64,000 nucleotides of DNA, from contig MEZX01000002.1 in assembly GCA_001774395.1 (NCBI GenBank), positions 525,000 to 588,999 of the forward strand. Reading direction: 5' to 3'. Made by a program: the position numbers and the translations under genes. Source of the DNA: Candidatus Berkelbacteria bacterium RIFCSPLOWO2_01_FULL_50_28 (lineage in GTDB: Bacteria; Patescibacteria; UBA1384; 2-12-FULL-50-11). Below, in pieces: positions 15,205 through 23,100 of the stretch. Under the pieces are notes generated by a model. That model was not told the DNA's origin and did no database searches. It saw nothing but the letters and a program-made list of their open reading frames with translations. Positions within the stretch are counted from its first letter, which is position 1. Each line of letters begins with the position of its first letter.

Positions 15205-16023
15205 TTAAGCCTTCTTGGCTTTCTTAGGTGCCTTGGCTTTGTCGGGAGTAGATTTCTTGGTCTTAGGAGCGTCATCAGTAGAATCCACTTCGTCATCCAC
15301 AACCGAATTGGCGGCAGATTCAGCTTTTGAAGAAGAATCTCCGGCCAGAACAGAGAAGTGATCAACAAGTATGGCCGCCGACTGTTGCAGGGCAACTTGT
15401 GAGCTAATAGAGCCATCGGTCGCTATTTCGAAAACCAACTTATCGAAGTTAGTCATTTTTCCAACACGGGTATTCTCGGTGCGGAAGTTGACTTTAATGA
15501 CAGGCGAGAAAGCAGCGTCCAAGGAGATAACGCCGATCGGCATCTTTTCCTCTTTACGCATTTCCGTTGAAACGTAACCGCGGCCGCGTTCGACAGTTGC
15601 CTCAAGCAATAGCTTCCCATCCTTCACGAGCTCAGCGATATGCAAGCCTTTGTTTACAATTCTCACTCCGGTTGGACACTTAAAGTCGGCTCCAGTTACT
15701 TTTTTTGGTCCTTTAACATCAAGAATTATTGTCTGAACATCCTCACCGTCGAACTCAAATCGAAGTTGCTTCAAGTTCAAAATAATATCAACAACGTCCT
15801 CAATAACCCCCTTGACGGTTGAGAATTCGTGATCCACACCGTCTATTCGAATTGAAGTAATTGCCGCTCCAGGCAAACACGACAAGAGAACCCGACGCAA
15901 AGCGTTGCCCATCGTCAGGCCAAAGCCTGGGCTCAACGGCTCAATAACAAAAACTGCTCCGTCGGCGGCGGTACTCTCTTCCTTCAACTGCATTAGTGAA
16001 ACTTCTTCTAACTTATAATCCAT
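15205..16023 (-). CDS. rpoA: RNA polymerase alpha subunit, N-terminal domain only
   Basis: 272 residues. The N-terminal assembly domain is complete: FVIEPLSPGFGLTMGNALRRVLL, then TVKGVIEDVVDIILNLK, ERGRGYV and the dimer helix KLVFEIATDGSISSQVALQQ up to about residue 228. The remaining 45 residues are an acidic stretch followed by a Lys/Ala/Pro-rich tail. None of the helix-hairpin-helix motifs of the alpha C-terminal domain, which binds UP elements and activators, is present. It heads the rpoA-rplQ-rplM-rpsI operon behind its own strong promoter. Confidence 0.96.
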   Translation of the reverse strand: MDYKLEEVSLMQLKEESTAADGAVFVIEPLSPGFGLTMGNALRRVLLSCLPGAAITSIRIDGVDHEFSTVKGVIEDVVDIILNLKQLRFEFDGEDVQTIILDVKGPKKVTGADFKCPTGVRIVNKGLHIAELVKDGKLLLEATVERGRGYVSTEMRKEEKMPIGVISLDAAFSPVIKVNFRTENTRVGKMTNFDKLVFEIATDGSISSQVALQQSAAILVDHFSVLAGDSSSKAESAANSVVDDEVDSTDDAPKTKKSTPDKAKAPKKAKKA

Positions 16024-16080
16024 TGTTTATTTGACCTCCAGGTCTTAACATTATAGCGTGCGGCTTCGTCGCGCGCTACA

Positions 16081-16100
16081 TTGTTGACTCATATCAACAA
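16081..16100 (-). promoter_or_regulatory. inverted repeat at the rpoA transcription start
   Basis: TTGTTGA-CTCATA-TCAACAA is a perfect 7-bp inverted repeat that abuts the predicted -10 box and overlaps the expected +1. It may be an operator or the first hairpin of the rpoA mRNA leader. Confidence 0.45.
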
Positions 16101-16128
16101 TTATATCCTTTTCACTCTTAATTATCAA
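16100..16128 (-). promoter_or_regulatory. strong sigma70-type promoter for rpoA-rplQ-rplM-rpsI
   Basis: On the minus strand, -35 TTGATA (16128-16123), an exact 17-nt spacer and -10 TATAAT (16105-16100), about 75 nt before the rpoA start. It implies that rpoA is transcribed independently of rpsM-rpsK-rpsD upstream. Confidence 0.75.
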
Positions 16129-16156
16129 GGTTTACTCGCCACGTCTGTAAGTGAGG

Positions 16157-16642
16157 CTAACGAGAGTAGAACTCAACTATTTTCTGCGTGTCGAATTCAA
16201 GAGGTAGCTCCTCTGCGCTCGGGAAACTTTCCACTGTAACCTTCAGTGTTTTCTTGTCTGTTTTCAGCCAGCTTGTCTGTGAGATGTCTTGTCTCAGATT
16301 TAGATCCTTGGCTGACACGGGCTCAATAACGTCACCAACGGTCACCAGAATTGAGGCAACATTGATGCGACGGCCGTTTAGCTTAAAGTGACGATGCGAA
16401 ATGAGCTGTCGGGCTTGGGCGCGCGATTGCACTAAGCCAGCTCGAAAGACAACGTTATCAATTCGGCGTTCCAGCAGGGTCAGCAAGCTGTTGCCAGTTT
16501 GGGCCTTATCTTTTGCAGCCTGATTGAAATAACGTCGAAACTGTTTTTCTCGTAGTCCGTACGCAATGCGTGCTTTCTGTTTCTCCTGCAGCTGTGTACC
16601 GTATTCGGTAACTTTTCGCTTTCTTGATCCTGTGGGGGCCAT
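16157..16642 (-). CDS. rpsD: 30S ribosomal protein S4, N-terminally short
   Basis: 161 residues against about 200-210 usual. The protein begins at the segment corresponding to APGQHG-RK of other S4 proteins (APTGSRKRKVTEYGTQLQEKQKARIAYG). The first 40-45 residues, which carry the N-terminal rRNA-binding arm and sometimes a zinc finger, are absent. The S4 RNA-binding domain is intact (LERRIDNVVFRAGLVQSRAQARQL, then HRHFKLNGRRINVAS). The ATG overlaps the rpsK stop (TAATG), so a longer start is unlikely. Confidence 0.94.
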   Translation of the reverse strand: MAPTGSRKRKVTEYGTQLQEKQKARIAYGLREKQFRRYFNQAAKDKAQTGNSLLTLLERRIDNVVFRAGLVQSRAQARQLISHRHFKLNGRRINVASILVTVGDVIEPVSAKDLNLRQDISQTSWLKTDKKTLKVTVESFPSAEELPLEFDTQKIVEFYSR

Positions 16643-17040
16643 TAAACTCTCCTTGCTTTCTTGGCTCGAGTTCCGTTATGCGGCAACGGAGTGATATCTC
16701 TAACGCTTAGTACTTTTATTCCAGAGCCGATTATTGCCCTCAAGGCCGCGTCTCGACCGTTACCAGCACCGGAAACCGTTACTTCGGCCGTTTCTGGTTT
16801 GTAGGGTTCGAGCTTCTCCAGCAAGAGCTTCATTGCAGTTGTGGCAGCGTATGGGGTTCCTTTTTTGGTTCCCTTAAAGCCTGACTGTCCTGAAGAAGTC
16901 CAGGAGATTACTTTGCCGCTCGGCAGGGCGTTAGCTGTGATGATAGTGTTATTGAAAGAAGACGAAACAGATAAACGGATATTCGGAATTGGCTGAAAAG
17001 TCTGCTTTGCCGATGTTTTTGTTGTTTTTTTGGTTGCCAT
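16642..17040 (-). CDS. rpsK: 30S ribosomal protein S11
   Basis: 132 residues. A Lys/Thr-rich N-terminal extension is followed by the uS11 core (SSFNNTIITA, SSGQSGFKGTKKGTPYAA) and the highly conserved C-terminus VRDITPLPHNGTRAKKARRV. It is followed by rpsD with a one-base overlap. It is separated from rpsM by 146 bp containing a dispersed repeat. Confidence 0.97.
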   Translation of the reverse strand: MATKKTTKTSAKQTFQPIPNIRLSVSSSFNNTIITANALPSGKVISWTSSGQSGFKGTKKGTPYAATTAMKLLLEKLEPYKPETAEVTVSGAGNGRDAALRAIIGSGIKVLSVRDITPLPHNGTRAKKARRV

Positions 17041-17118
17041 GTTTAAATAGTAATCAATGATTAAGCATCAATAACCAAATCTGATTGTTATTCTGGTATT
17101 GGTTATTAGGATATTTTT

Positions 17119-17158
17119 GATTCTTTCGCAAAGCGAATTCAGAGCGAAGCGACAGATT
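17119..17158. repeat. dispersed 40-bp palindromic repeat, copy 1
   Basis: Matches 56190-56229 at 37 of 40 positions. It contains the inverted repeat TTCGC-AAA-GCGAA and the further segment AGAGCGAAGCG, and is flanked by GGTTATT and ATTGGT-type AT-rich motifs. This copy lies between rpsM and rpsK. It is a candidate for a small REP-like element. Confidence 0.75.
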
Positions 17159-17186
17159 GGTGATTGGATATAGGTTATTCATAAGA

Positions 17187-17573
17187 TTATGTCTTTTCGG
17201 CTGACTTCTTACGTCCCGAACCTACTGTTACTCTTTTACCCCGTTTTGTCCGGGCATTGGTTTTTGTTCTTTGACCGCGAGCGGGAAGACGTCGTGTGTG
17301 ACGTGAGCCGCGATAGCTTCCGATTTCCTTCAGGCGACGGACGTTTTGGTTTACCTGTTGACGTAAGTCACCTTCAACCGTAAAATCTTTCTCCACAACC
17401 TCACGTAGTTTATCTATCTGCTGGGGTGTTAGTTCACTGAATTTAGGATTGTGCGTCAGCTGTTGGCTCTTCAGTATCTTGGCTGCTAGAGTTGGGCCAA
17501 TTCCGTAAACATAGCCAAGCCCGATAACAAGTCTTTTATTCTCTGGGATGTTGATTCCGGCAATTCTTGGCAT
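17187..17573 (-). CDS. rpsM: 30S ribosomal protein S13
   Basis: 128 residues. It shows MPRIAGINIPENKRLVIGLGYVYGIG (helix-two-turn-helix start), RQQVNQNVRRLKEIGSYRG and the basic tail RRLPARGQRTKTNARTKRG that reaches the head-body bridge and tRNA. The ATG at 17573 was chosen over the TTG at 17579 because GGAGG lies 9 nt upstream. Confidence 0.97.
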   Translation of the reverse strand: MPRIAGINIPENKRLVIGLGYVYGIGPTLAAKILKSQQLTHNPKFSELTPQQIDKLREVVEKDFTVEGDLRQQVNQNVRRLKEIGSYRGSRHTRRLPARGQRTKTNARTKRGKRVTVGSGRKKSAEKT

Positions 17574-17584
17574 CAGCAATTTCC

Positions 17585-17704
17585 TCCAGAAATTGTAATT
17601 TTCAATTTTAAATTTTCAATTTTCAATAAATTATTAATGTTTGAATTCAAAACTAAATCATTCAACATTGACTCGAAATTTGAAATTCGAAATTTGAAAT
17701 TCAT
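17585..17704. repeat. AT-rich short-repeat spacer before rpsM
   Basis: Runs of TTTTCAATTTTAAATTTTCAA and GAAATTTGAAATTCG units, built from variants of AATTTTCA/GAAATT, fill the gap between rpmJ and rpsM. Similar tracts occur at 60515-60600 and near 790. No coding capacity is seen. Confidence 0.6.
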
Positions 17705-17818
17705 TTAGCCCTGTCTCTGCTTATGGCGAGGATTTGAACAGATTACCCTCAATACCCCCTTGCGGCGGATTATTTTGCATTTCAGGCATCTCGGTTTCAC
17801 TCCAACGTGTACTTTCAT
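17705..17818 (-). CDS. rpmJ: 50S ribosomal protein L36
   Basis: 37 residues read directly from the sequence: MKVHVGVKPRCLKC, then KIIRRKGVLRVICSNPRHKQRQG. The zinc-binding set CxxC...C...H is that of the zinc form of bL36. It lies three bases after infA, as in most spc-alpha junctions. Confidence 0.96.
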   Translation of the reverse strand: MKVHVGVKPRCLKCKIIRRKGVLRVICSNPRHKQRQG

Positions 17819-17821
17819 TAT

Positions 17822-18043
17822 TTATGTTAGACGGCGGACGATACGACCTTTGGTCAGGTCATAAAGGCTAAACTCTACCGAAACTCGATCCCCCGGGAGT
17901 ATTTTGATCCTATGCTTGCGAATCTTGCCAGAAACGTAACCAAGCACAGCCTGCCCGTTGTCGAGCGTTATGCGAAATTGCGTGTTAGGCAAGGATTCAT
18001 CCACCAAGCCTTCGAGCGCAATTACCCCTTCTTTTTCCGACAT
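17822..18043 (-). CDS. infA: translation initiation factor IF-1
   Basis: 73 residues, single S1/OB fold. Signature segments are ALEGLVDESLPNTQFRI, LGYVSGKIRKHRIKILPGDRV and the terminal YDLTKGRIVRRLT. It binds the 30S A site during initiation. It sits between map and rpmJ in the canonical order. Confidence 0.97.
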   Translation of the reverse strand: MSEKEGVIALEGLVDESLPNTQFRITLDNGQAVLGYVSGKIRKHRIKILPGDRVSVEFSLYDLTKGRIVRRLT

Positions 18044-18070
18044 CTGTTCATAATTCTACTCCAGGGAGGG

Positions 18071-18796
18071 CTACCTAGTCAACACTATCGGCCCCGAGGC
18101 ACTTATATAGACCGAGTCTTCCCAATGAGCGGCCATCACTTTCGGGCTAGCAACGATGCTCCAGTCGTCGTCAGCGATGCTTAATTTTACCGGAGAGGCA
18201 GCGACAATCGGCTCGATGGCCAGCGTCATACCCTCCGTTAGCACGGCTCCAGTGTCTCTTTTACCAAAATTAGGAACATTCGGCGCTTCCTGTAATGTTT
18301 TACCAACCCCGTGTCCGGTAAGTTCGCGAACAACAGAAAAGTTAGCGTCTTCAACAATTTTTTGAATCGCGTTCCCCAGATCCCCTGTTCTTGTCCCGGG
18401 CCGACAGAGGCTAATTGCCTTGTCTAAAGCTCGCTTCGTCGTTTTAATTAGCTGCTGGCTAGAGGTGGTTGCTCGCCCAATCTCGTAGCTACGGGCGCAG
18501 TCGACTATCCAACCATCAACCTTTACTCCCAAATCAACAGATAAGACATCTCCGTTCCTAAGTGCGTAGTCGAAGGGGATGCCGTGAACGACCGTTGAAT
18601 TTACTGATAAGCAGCTAGTTGCCGGATACCCTTTGTAGCCTTTGAAAGCGCTCTCACCGCCAGATGTGGTTATCGCTGCTGCTATCTGATTTTCTATTTC
18701 AAGCAAATTCAGACCCGGGCGTAGACTGCGGGCGACATCGAGATGAATTCGAGCGGCAATCTTCCCGGCCTTGATTTGGCTGTCCTGCTTAGCCAT
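18071..18796 (-). CDS. map: methionine aminopeptidase type I
   Basis: 241 residues. Removes N-terminal Met from nascent chains. The pita-bread fold ligands are visible: STVVHGIP (substrate His), SVDLGVKVDGWIVDCAR (two Asp ligands), RELTGHGVGK (His ligand), AIEPIV (Glu) and HWEDSV (Glu; usually QFEHT). The last motif is divergent but keeps the Glu. The start overlaps the adk stop by 8 nt. Confidence 0.95.
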   Translation of the reverse strand: MAKQDSQIKAGKIAARIHLDVARSLRPGLNLLEIENQIAAAITTSGGESAFKGYKGYPATSCLSVNSTVVHGIPFDYALRNGDVLSVDLGVKVDGWIVDCARSYEIGRATTSSQQLIKTTKRALDKAISLCRPGTRTGDLGNAIQKIVEDANFSVVRELTGHGVGKTLQEAPNVPNFGKRDTGAVLTEGMTLAIEPIVAASPVKLSIADDDWSIVASPKVMAAHWEDSVYISASGPIVLTR

Positions 18797-19373
18797 CTAA
18801 CAAATGAGCAAGAACCGCATTAATTTCAGAGGTAACCGCGTCTCGATCTGGTTCGCCATTGATCTTAATGAGCGAAAAGTTCTCTTTGAAATAAGACAAT
18901 ATTGGTTCAGTGCGTTCGTGATAAACCCGCAAACGCTTCTCTACGATTTCTGGACGGTCATCGTCACGAACTGTTTCTTTTCCATCAACAACCGACACCC
19001 GTTTGCTCAAACGCAGCTTTGCTGTTTCATCTGAAATTACAATATTGACGCCTACCACTTTCCAGCCATATTTCTCGGCAAGTTGTTTAAGAATTGGACC
19101 CTGCGTGATCGTACGAGGAAATCCGTCAAAAACAAAGCCTGTGGCGCTACTGTTATCCTCAACAAAGCGCTCAACGATAACAGCTATGTTTTCGTCGGTA
19201 AGTAAGTTTCCGGTTTTCAAAAAATCTCGTAAATGTTCATCTTTTAGCGCCAGCCCCCGTAATATTTCGCCAGATTCAAAACGGGTAAAACCCAAGCGCT
19301 TAGCCAATCGTTCGGCCTGAGTACTTTTCCCCGAACCTTGCGCTCCTATTACTACGAAAACCTGTTTACTCAT
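18789..19373 (-). CDS. adk: adenylate kinase
   Basis: 194 residues from the ATG at 19373, which overlaps the end of the LysM-like gene. P-loop GAQGSGKST, AMP-binding segment FESGEILRG, FVFDGFPRTITQG, and the LID arginines in DDRPEIVEKRLRVYHERT. The LID is the short form without a zinc finger. It catalyses ATP + AMP to 2 ADP. It lies between secY and map as in the standard spc operon, except for one inserted gene. Confidence 0.95.
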   Translation of the reverse strand: MSKQVFVVIGAQGSGKSTQAERLAKRLGFTRFESGEILRGLALKDEHLRDFLKTGNLLTDENIAVIVERFVEDNSSATGFVFDGFPRTITQGPILKQLAEKYGWKVVGVNIVISDETAKLRLSKRVSVVDGKETVRDDDRPEIVEKRLRVYHERTEPILSYFKENFSLIKINGEPDRDAVTSEINAVLAHLLDG

Positions 19374-20055
19374 TGTCTCTACTCTCAATATACAGGATCG
19401 CCCAAATACCTCTGGCGCCTTTTTCTTTGGGTTGGATTAAGCCAATATTGGTTTTATGGAGGTCCGACTTTACTTGAATGAGGGCCGTCCCCCGGCTTTG
19501 GTCCTGTTCCAGAACCGAAAAATCATCGCTCTCAGTTACTCCAAAGTAGGTTAAGGCTTCCTTTTTGACGACTTTAACCGGGTCGAGGTAGACGCTCTCG
19601 TCTCCGCTTTGGACCGCGCGGTTCAGTTCGCTTGCTTTACTGCCGTCAACTCTGAACTCCAAACGAAAGTAGTCAGTCTCATTACTCAGTTTGGGAATCG
19701 CCAGGCTCGTTCCTTGCTGGATTGAATTTTCGTTGCTGATGTTATTGGCTCGTTTAATAAGCCTCCAGTCCATCTTCATCTTATTCCCGATCGTGAATAG
19801 CCCTTCCAGCGGTTTTACAACATAAACGTTGGCGGGATAGCTTAAACGGCCGCGTGGTGTGGCCGGGCGAGTTAGCTTGTCAACAATTTTCCCCTGGTCG
19901 CTGGAAGTAACGGCTGGGACATCAGCCAAAAAAGTACTGTCAGCAGTACTGCGCTTTGTCTCGGTGCTTGTTTGGGAACGATAGTAGTAAGTGGCGGCGG
20001 CCAGAAATCCTATCAGGACCACCAGAGTTGCTAAGAACGCGGGCGGAATTTTCAT
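19366..20055 (-). CDS. membrane-anchored LysM-like protein
   Basis: 229 residues. A single N-terminal membrane segment (FLATLVVLIGFLAAATYYY) is followed by a Ser/Thr-rich linker and, at about residues 78-125, a LysM-like pattern (YVVKPLEGLFTIGNKMKMDWRLIKRANN ... GTSLAIP). The C-terminal 100 residues are not recognised. LysM usually binds N-acetylglucosamine polymers, so a cell-wall-facing role is inferred. It lies between secY and adk with one-base overlaps, an unusual insertion in the spc operon. Confidence 0.7.
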   Translation of the reverse strand: MKIPPAFLATLVVLIGFLAAATYYYRSQTSTETKRSTADSTFLADVPAVTSSDQGKIVDKLTRPATPRGRLSYPANVYVVKPLEGLFTIGNKMKMDWRLIKRANNISNENSIQQGTSLAIPKLSNETDYFRLEFRVDGSKASELNRAVQSGDESVYLDPVKVVKKEALTYFGVTESDDFSVLEQDQSRGTALIQVKSDLHKTNIGLIQPKEKGARGIWAILYIESRDNE

Positions 20056-21329
20056 CAGACAATATCGTACTTACGCATTGAGAGCTGTCCGGAGAGCTGA
20101 CGATTGGTGTCGATGACAACTGATACAACGATGATAATACTTGTACCTCCGATAACCAGGGTCGAGATGTCCACAACATTCTGAACAATTAGCGGCACGA
20201 CAGAAATCACCCCAAGGAAGAGCGCTCCAATGGCCGTCAGACGGCTCAAAGTGTAACGAATGAATTCAGCGGTTTCCCTCCCCGGACGAACTCCAGGAAT
20301 AAAGCCACCTTGTTTCTGTAAGTTTTCGCTGACTTCTTCAGGGTGAAAGATGATAAACGTGTAGAAGAACGTAAATACAACCACCAACACGAAGTAGACA
20401 AGAGCGTAATAGAGATCTTGGCCGGTAAATGACGTGATGGCGTTCCCGATATTTACTAGGGTCTGGGATTGGGCGGTAGTCAAAAAACGAGCGATTATCG
20501 TCGGAAAAGTAATAAAGCTAAGCGCGAAGATGATCGGGATTACGCCAGCTGTATTTACCTTGATTGGTAAGTAAGAGTCCACTTGCGACCCTTTTCCGGG
20601 AGATATCACGCGCCTCGGATAAGTGATCGGCAATTTCCGTTCCGCATCGTTCATTATCACAATGAGTACGACTGTCGCTAAGGCAATTACCATGAATATA
20701 ATCAGGCTCGAGAAATTGCCTCCCTGGACAGCCGTGGCAGTGTTGGCAATCTGTTGCGGAATTCCAGCCACTATTCCTAACGCAATAATCATCGAGATAC
20801 CGTTACCGATCCCCCGCTCAGAGATTAGTTCGCCGAGCCACATTACAAAAATACTGGTTGCAGTAATTGTTAACAGGGTAACAATTACGCCGCCCGTGTC
20901 CATGTTCGTTAAGACGTTCTGACTCTTTAACAGGGCTATCGTTCCGTAACCTTGAATAATGGCCATCGGAATCGTTAAGTACCGGCTGTATTGGTTCAAG
21001 CGCTCTCGCCCGTTGCTACCCTCTTTATGGATTTCTTCCCAAGCAGGGATGACCTTGGTTAGAAGCTGGACAACAATCGAAGCCGTGATATACGGCCCAA
21101 CGCCCATCAGATCAATTGAGAGATTCGAAAGCGATCCACCGGTGAATATCCCCAGCACGCCGAACACTTGATTCTGAGATTGGTTGAGGAAGTTATCTAG
21201 CTGTAGTCTGTCGATAGCTGGAAGTGGAATGTGCGCAATCAAACGGATGAAGACGAGGGTAGCTAGGGTAAAGAAAATCTTCCCACGCAGATCCCGGCTC
21301 CTCCAAATCTGCAGTAGCGTTTCCCGCAT
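20055..21329 (-). CDS. secY: preprotein translocase subunit SecY
   Basis: 424 residues with about ten hydrophobic helices. It begins with the conserved DLRGKIFFTLATLVFIRL, followed by HIPLPAID and the plug region GGSLSNLSIDLMGVGPYITASI. Later come SERGIGNGISMII, the loop FHPEEVSENLQKQGGFIPGVRPG that contacts SecA or the ribosome, and the C-terminal YDIV. It forms the protein-conducting channel with SecE. It is 4 nt after rplO. Confidence 0.97.
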   Translation of the reverse strand: MRETLLQIWRSRDLRGKIFFTLATLVFIRLIAHIPLPAIDRLQLDNFLNQSQNQVFGVLGIFTGGSLSNLSIDLMGVGPYITASIVVQLLTKVIPAWEEIHKEGSNGRERLNQYSRYLTIPMAIIQGYGTIALLKSQNVLTNMDTGGVIVTLLTITATSIFVMWLGELISERGIGNGISMIIALGIVAGIPQQIANTATAVQGGNFSSLIIFMVIALATVVLIVIMNDAERKLPITYPRRVISPGKGSQVDSYLPIKVNTAGVIPIIFALSFITFPTIIARFLTTAQSQTLVNIGNAITSFTGQDLYYALVYFVLVVVFTFFYTFIIFHPEEVSENLQKQGGFIPGVRPGRETAEFIRYTLSRLTAIGALFLGVISVVPLIVQNVVDISTLVIGGTSIIIVVSVVIDTNRQLSGQLSMRKYDIV

Positions 21330-21333
21330 GGGC

Positions 21334-21753
21334 TCAAGCCTCAGCGAGACTCTGAGAGGTTTTTACGCCATCGAACTTAACTTTGACCACCAGTTGCTCC
21401 CTCTTAATTATTTTTACCCCTGCTTTTATATCTTTGGCACGAAGTATTTTTTTTGCAACTAAAGTTTCGCAACTGACGATCTCGTCATCTTTGTAAAAGC
21501 GATTTATCGTCGAAGTGGTCACCGCAGCGGGTTTTTTAACCAAGTGCGTAAAGCCACGCTTTTTGGGCAGACGACGGAATAACGGGGTCTGGCCGCCTTC
21601 AAACCAGGCTTTAACTTTACGTCCAGCGCCGGCTCTGGCGTTTTGGCCTTTAGTTCCTCTTCCGGCGGTTTTGCCTCCACCAGCAGCTATCCCGCGTCCA
21701 ACGCGCGCGCGGCCTCTATTTTTTCCTGAACGAAAAACGTCAGTTAGGCTCAT
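21334..21753 (-). CDS. rplO: 50S ribosomal protein L15
   Basis: 139 residues. The uL15 glycine-rich start RGRARVGRGIAAGGGKTAGRG is followed by GQNARAG, the segment FEGGQTPLFRRLPKKRGF and the terminal alpha/beta domain. It directly follows rpsE with an ATGA overlap. The rpmD gene that normally lies between them is missing. Confidence 0.97.
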   Translation of the reverse strand: MSLTDVFRSGKNRGRARVGRGIAAGGGKTAGRGTKGQNARAGAGRKVKAWFEGGQTPLFRRLPKKRGFTHLVKKPAAVTTSTINRFYKDDEIVSCETLVAKKILRAKDIKAGVKIIKREQLVVKVKFDGVKTSQSLAEA

Positions 21754-22247
21754 GATTTTTTAGTTTTAACTCCAACTGATTGAAGTGCCAGCATAGTTGC
21801 CATGGCGGCGTTTAAGGCGTTGCTACTGCCTAAAGTTTTACTAACGATATTCCGAACGCCCGCCAGCTCACAAACAGCACGGACGGCTCCGCCAGCAATA
21901 ATGGAATGACCTTGCTTAGCTGGTTTTAAGAGAACCTTAGTTGTGCCGTAGGTGACGCATACTTCGTGCGCGATAGTTCCGTCGATAAGGTTAATATCGA
22001 TAGCGGATTTTTCTGCTCGTCGTTTGGCTTTGGCAATCGCACTTTGCACATCGTTGCCTTTTTCCATTGCCAAACCAACTCGTCCGTGACGATTCCCCAC
22101 AACCACTAGAGCACGGAAACGGATTCGGCGACCGCCTTTAACAGTTCTTGAAATACGATTGATGGCGATTGTTTGTTCTGCCAAAGCGTCATCATTTGGT
22201 ACCGTATAGCCCACTGTCGCCCGTTTGTCGGTCGGTGTTGTAATCAT
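21750..22247 (-). CDS. rpsE: 30S ribosomal protein S5
   Basis: 165 residues. The double-stranded-RNA-binding-like domain is RISRTVKGGRRIRFRALVVVGNRHGRVGLAMEKG; the C-terminal half has KPAKQGHSIIAGGAVRAVCELAGVRNI. It overlaps rplR by one base. S5 contributes to decoding fidelity and to the mRNA entry helicase. Confidence 0.97.
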   Translation of the reverse strand: MITTPTDKRATVGYTVPNDDALAEQTIAINRISRTVKGGRRIRFRALVVVGNRHGRVGLAMEKGNDVQSAIAKAKRRAEKSAIDINLIDGTIAHEVCVTYGTTKVLLKPAKQGHSIIAGGAVRAVCELAGVRNIVSKTLGSSNALNAAMATMLALQSVGVKTKKS

Positions 22248-22558
22248 TAGAAATCCAGTCCTTCTTTACGAGCCGCTTCGGCAAGTTCTTTTACAGCGCC
22301 CATATAGGCGTAACGGCCTCGGTCGTAGACGACACATTTTATCTTCTTTGTTTTTGCCACTTTCGCGATCTCGGTTCCAACAGAAACGGCTTTCTTGGTT
22401 AAAGAGCCCAAGTGCGAGCGTGAATCTGCGGCAATCAGCGTCTTACCAATGCTATCGTCGATTATTTGAGCATAAATTTCCTGTAAGCTGCGAAATACTC
22501 GCAACCGTGGTCTAGCTGCGCTGCCCGTAATTCTGCGAAAGTAAGATTTAGATTTCAT
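22247..22558 (-). CDS. rplR: 50S ribosomal protein L18
   Basis: 103 residues, slightly short. Recognised by RPRLRVFRSLQEIYAQIIDD, the helix EIAKVAKTKKIKCVVYDRGRY and the uL18 C-terminus MGAVKELAEAARKEGLDF. It binds 5S rRNA. It overlaps the stop of rplF and the start of rpsE by one base each (TAATG). Confidence 0.96.
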   Translation of the reverse strand: MKSKSYFRRITGSAARPRLRVFRSLQEIYAQIIDDSIGKTLIAADSRSHLGSLTKKAVSVGTEIAKVAKTKKIKCVVYDRGRYAYMGAVKELAEAARKEGLDF

Positions 22559-23100
22559 TAGGCTCCTGTCTTAACTGCTTTACCGGCTTTTAGACGCACA
22601 ATTTCTCCTGCATAGCGGATTCCCTTGCCTTTGTACGGCTCTGGAGAACGAACTTTTCGAATATTAGCCGCAAATTCACCGAGCTGAATTTTGTTGTACG
22701 AGTTAAGAACGATGGTATTTTTCTCTACCCGAGCCGAAATAGCCTCTGGAACGACCAACTTAACTGGGTGAGTGTAACCAACTAGAAGTGTCAGTGTACC
22801 GTCCTCGATACTGGCGCGGTAGCCGATGCCAATCAGGTCCAAGCGCTTTTCAAAACCTTTACTCACCCCAATTACGGCGTTTTCTAAGAGCTTGCGAACA
22901 GTGCCGTGCAACTCGCGGCTCGATCTGCTCTCGTTAACGCGAGTAACCGCAAGAATACCATCCGTGTTTTTCACCTGGATACCGTGCGGAATTGCAACTT
23001 CCAGCTCTCCAAGTGACCCCTTGATGACCATCTTTTTGTCCTGGATCTCAACCGTGACGTCTGACTCTAGTTTTAACTGCTTGATGCCAATTCGTGACAT
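22558..23100 (-). CDS. rplF: 50S ribosomal protein L6
   Basis: 180 residues from the ATG at 23100, which overlaps the rpsH stop. Two repeated uL6 domains; the second carries LIGIGYRASIEDGTLTLLVGYTHPV and the conserved RSPEPYKGKGIRYAGE near the C-terminus. It lies near the sarcin-ricin loop in the large subunit. Confidence 0.97.
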   Translation of the reverse strand: MSRIGIKQLKLESDVTVEIQDKKMVIKGSLGELEVAIPHGIQVKNTDGILAVTRVNESRSSRELHGTVRKLLENAVIGVSKGFEKRLDLIGIGYRASIEDGTLTLLVGYTHPVKLVVPEAISARVEKNTIVLNSYNKIQLGEFAANIRKVRSPEPYKGKGIRYAGEIVRLKAGKAVKTGA

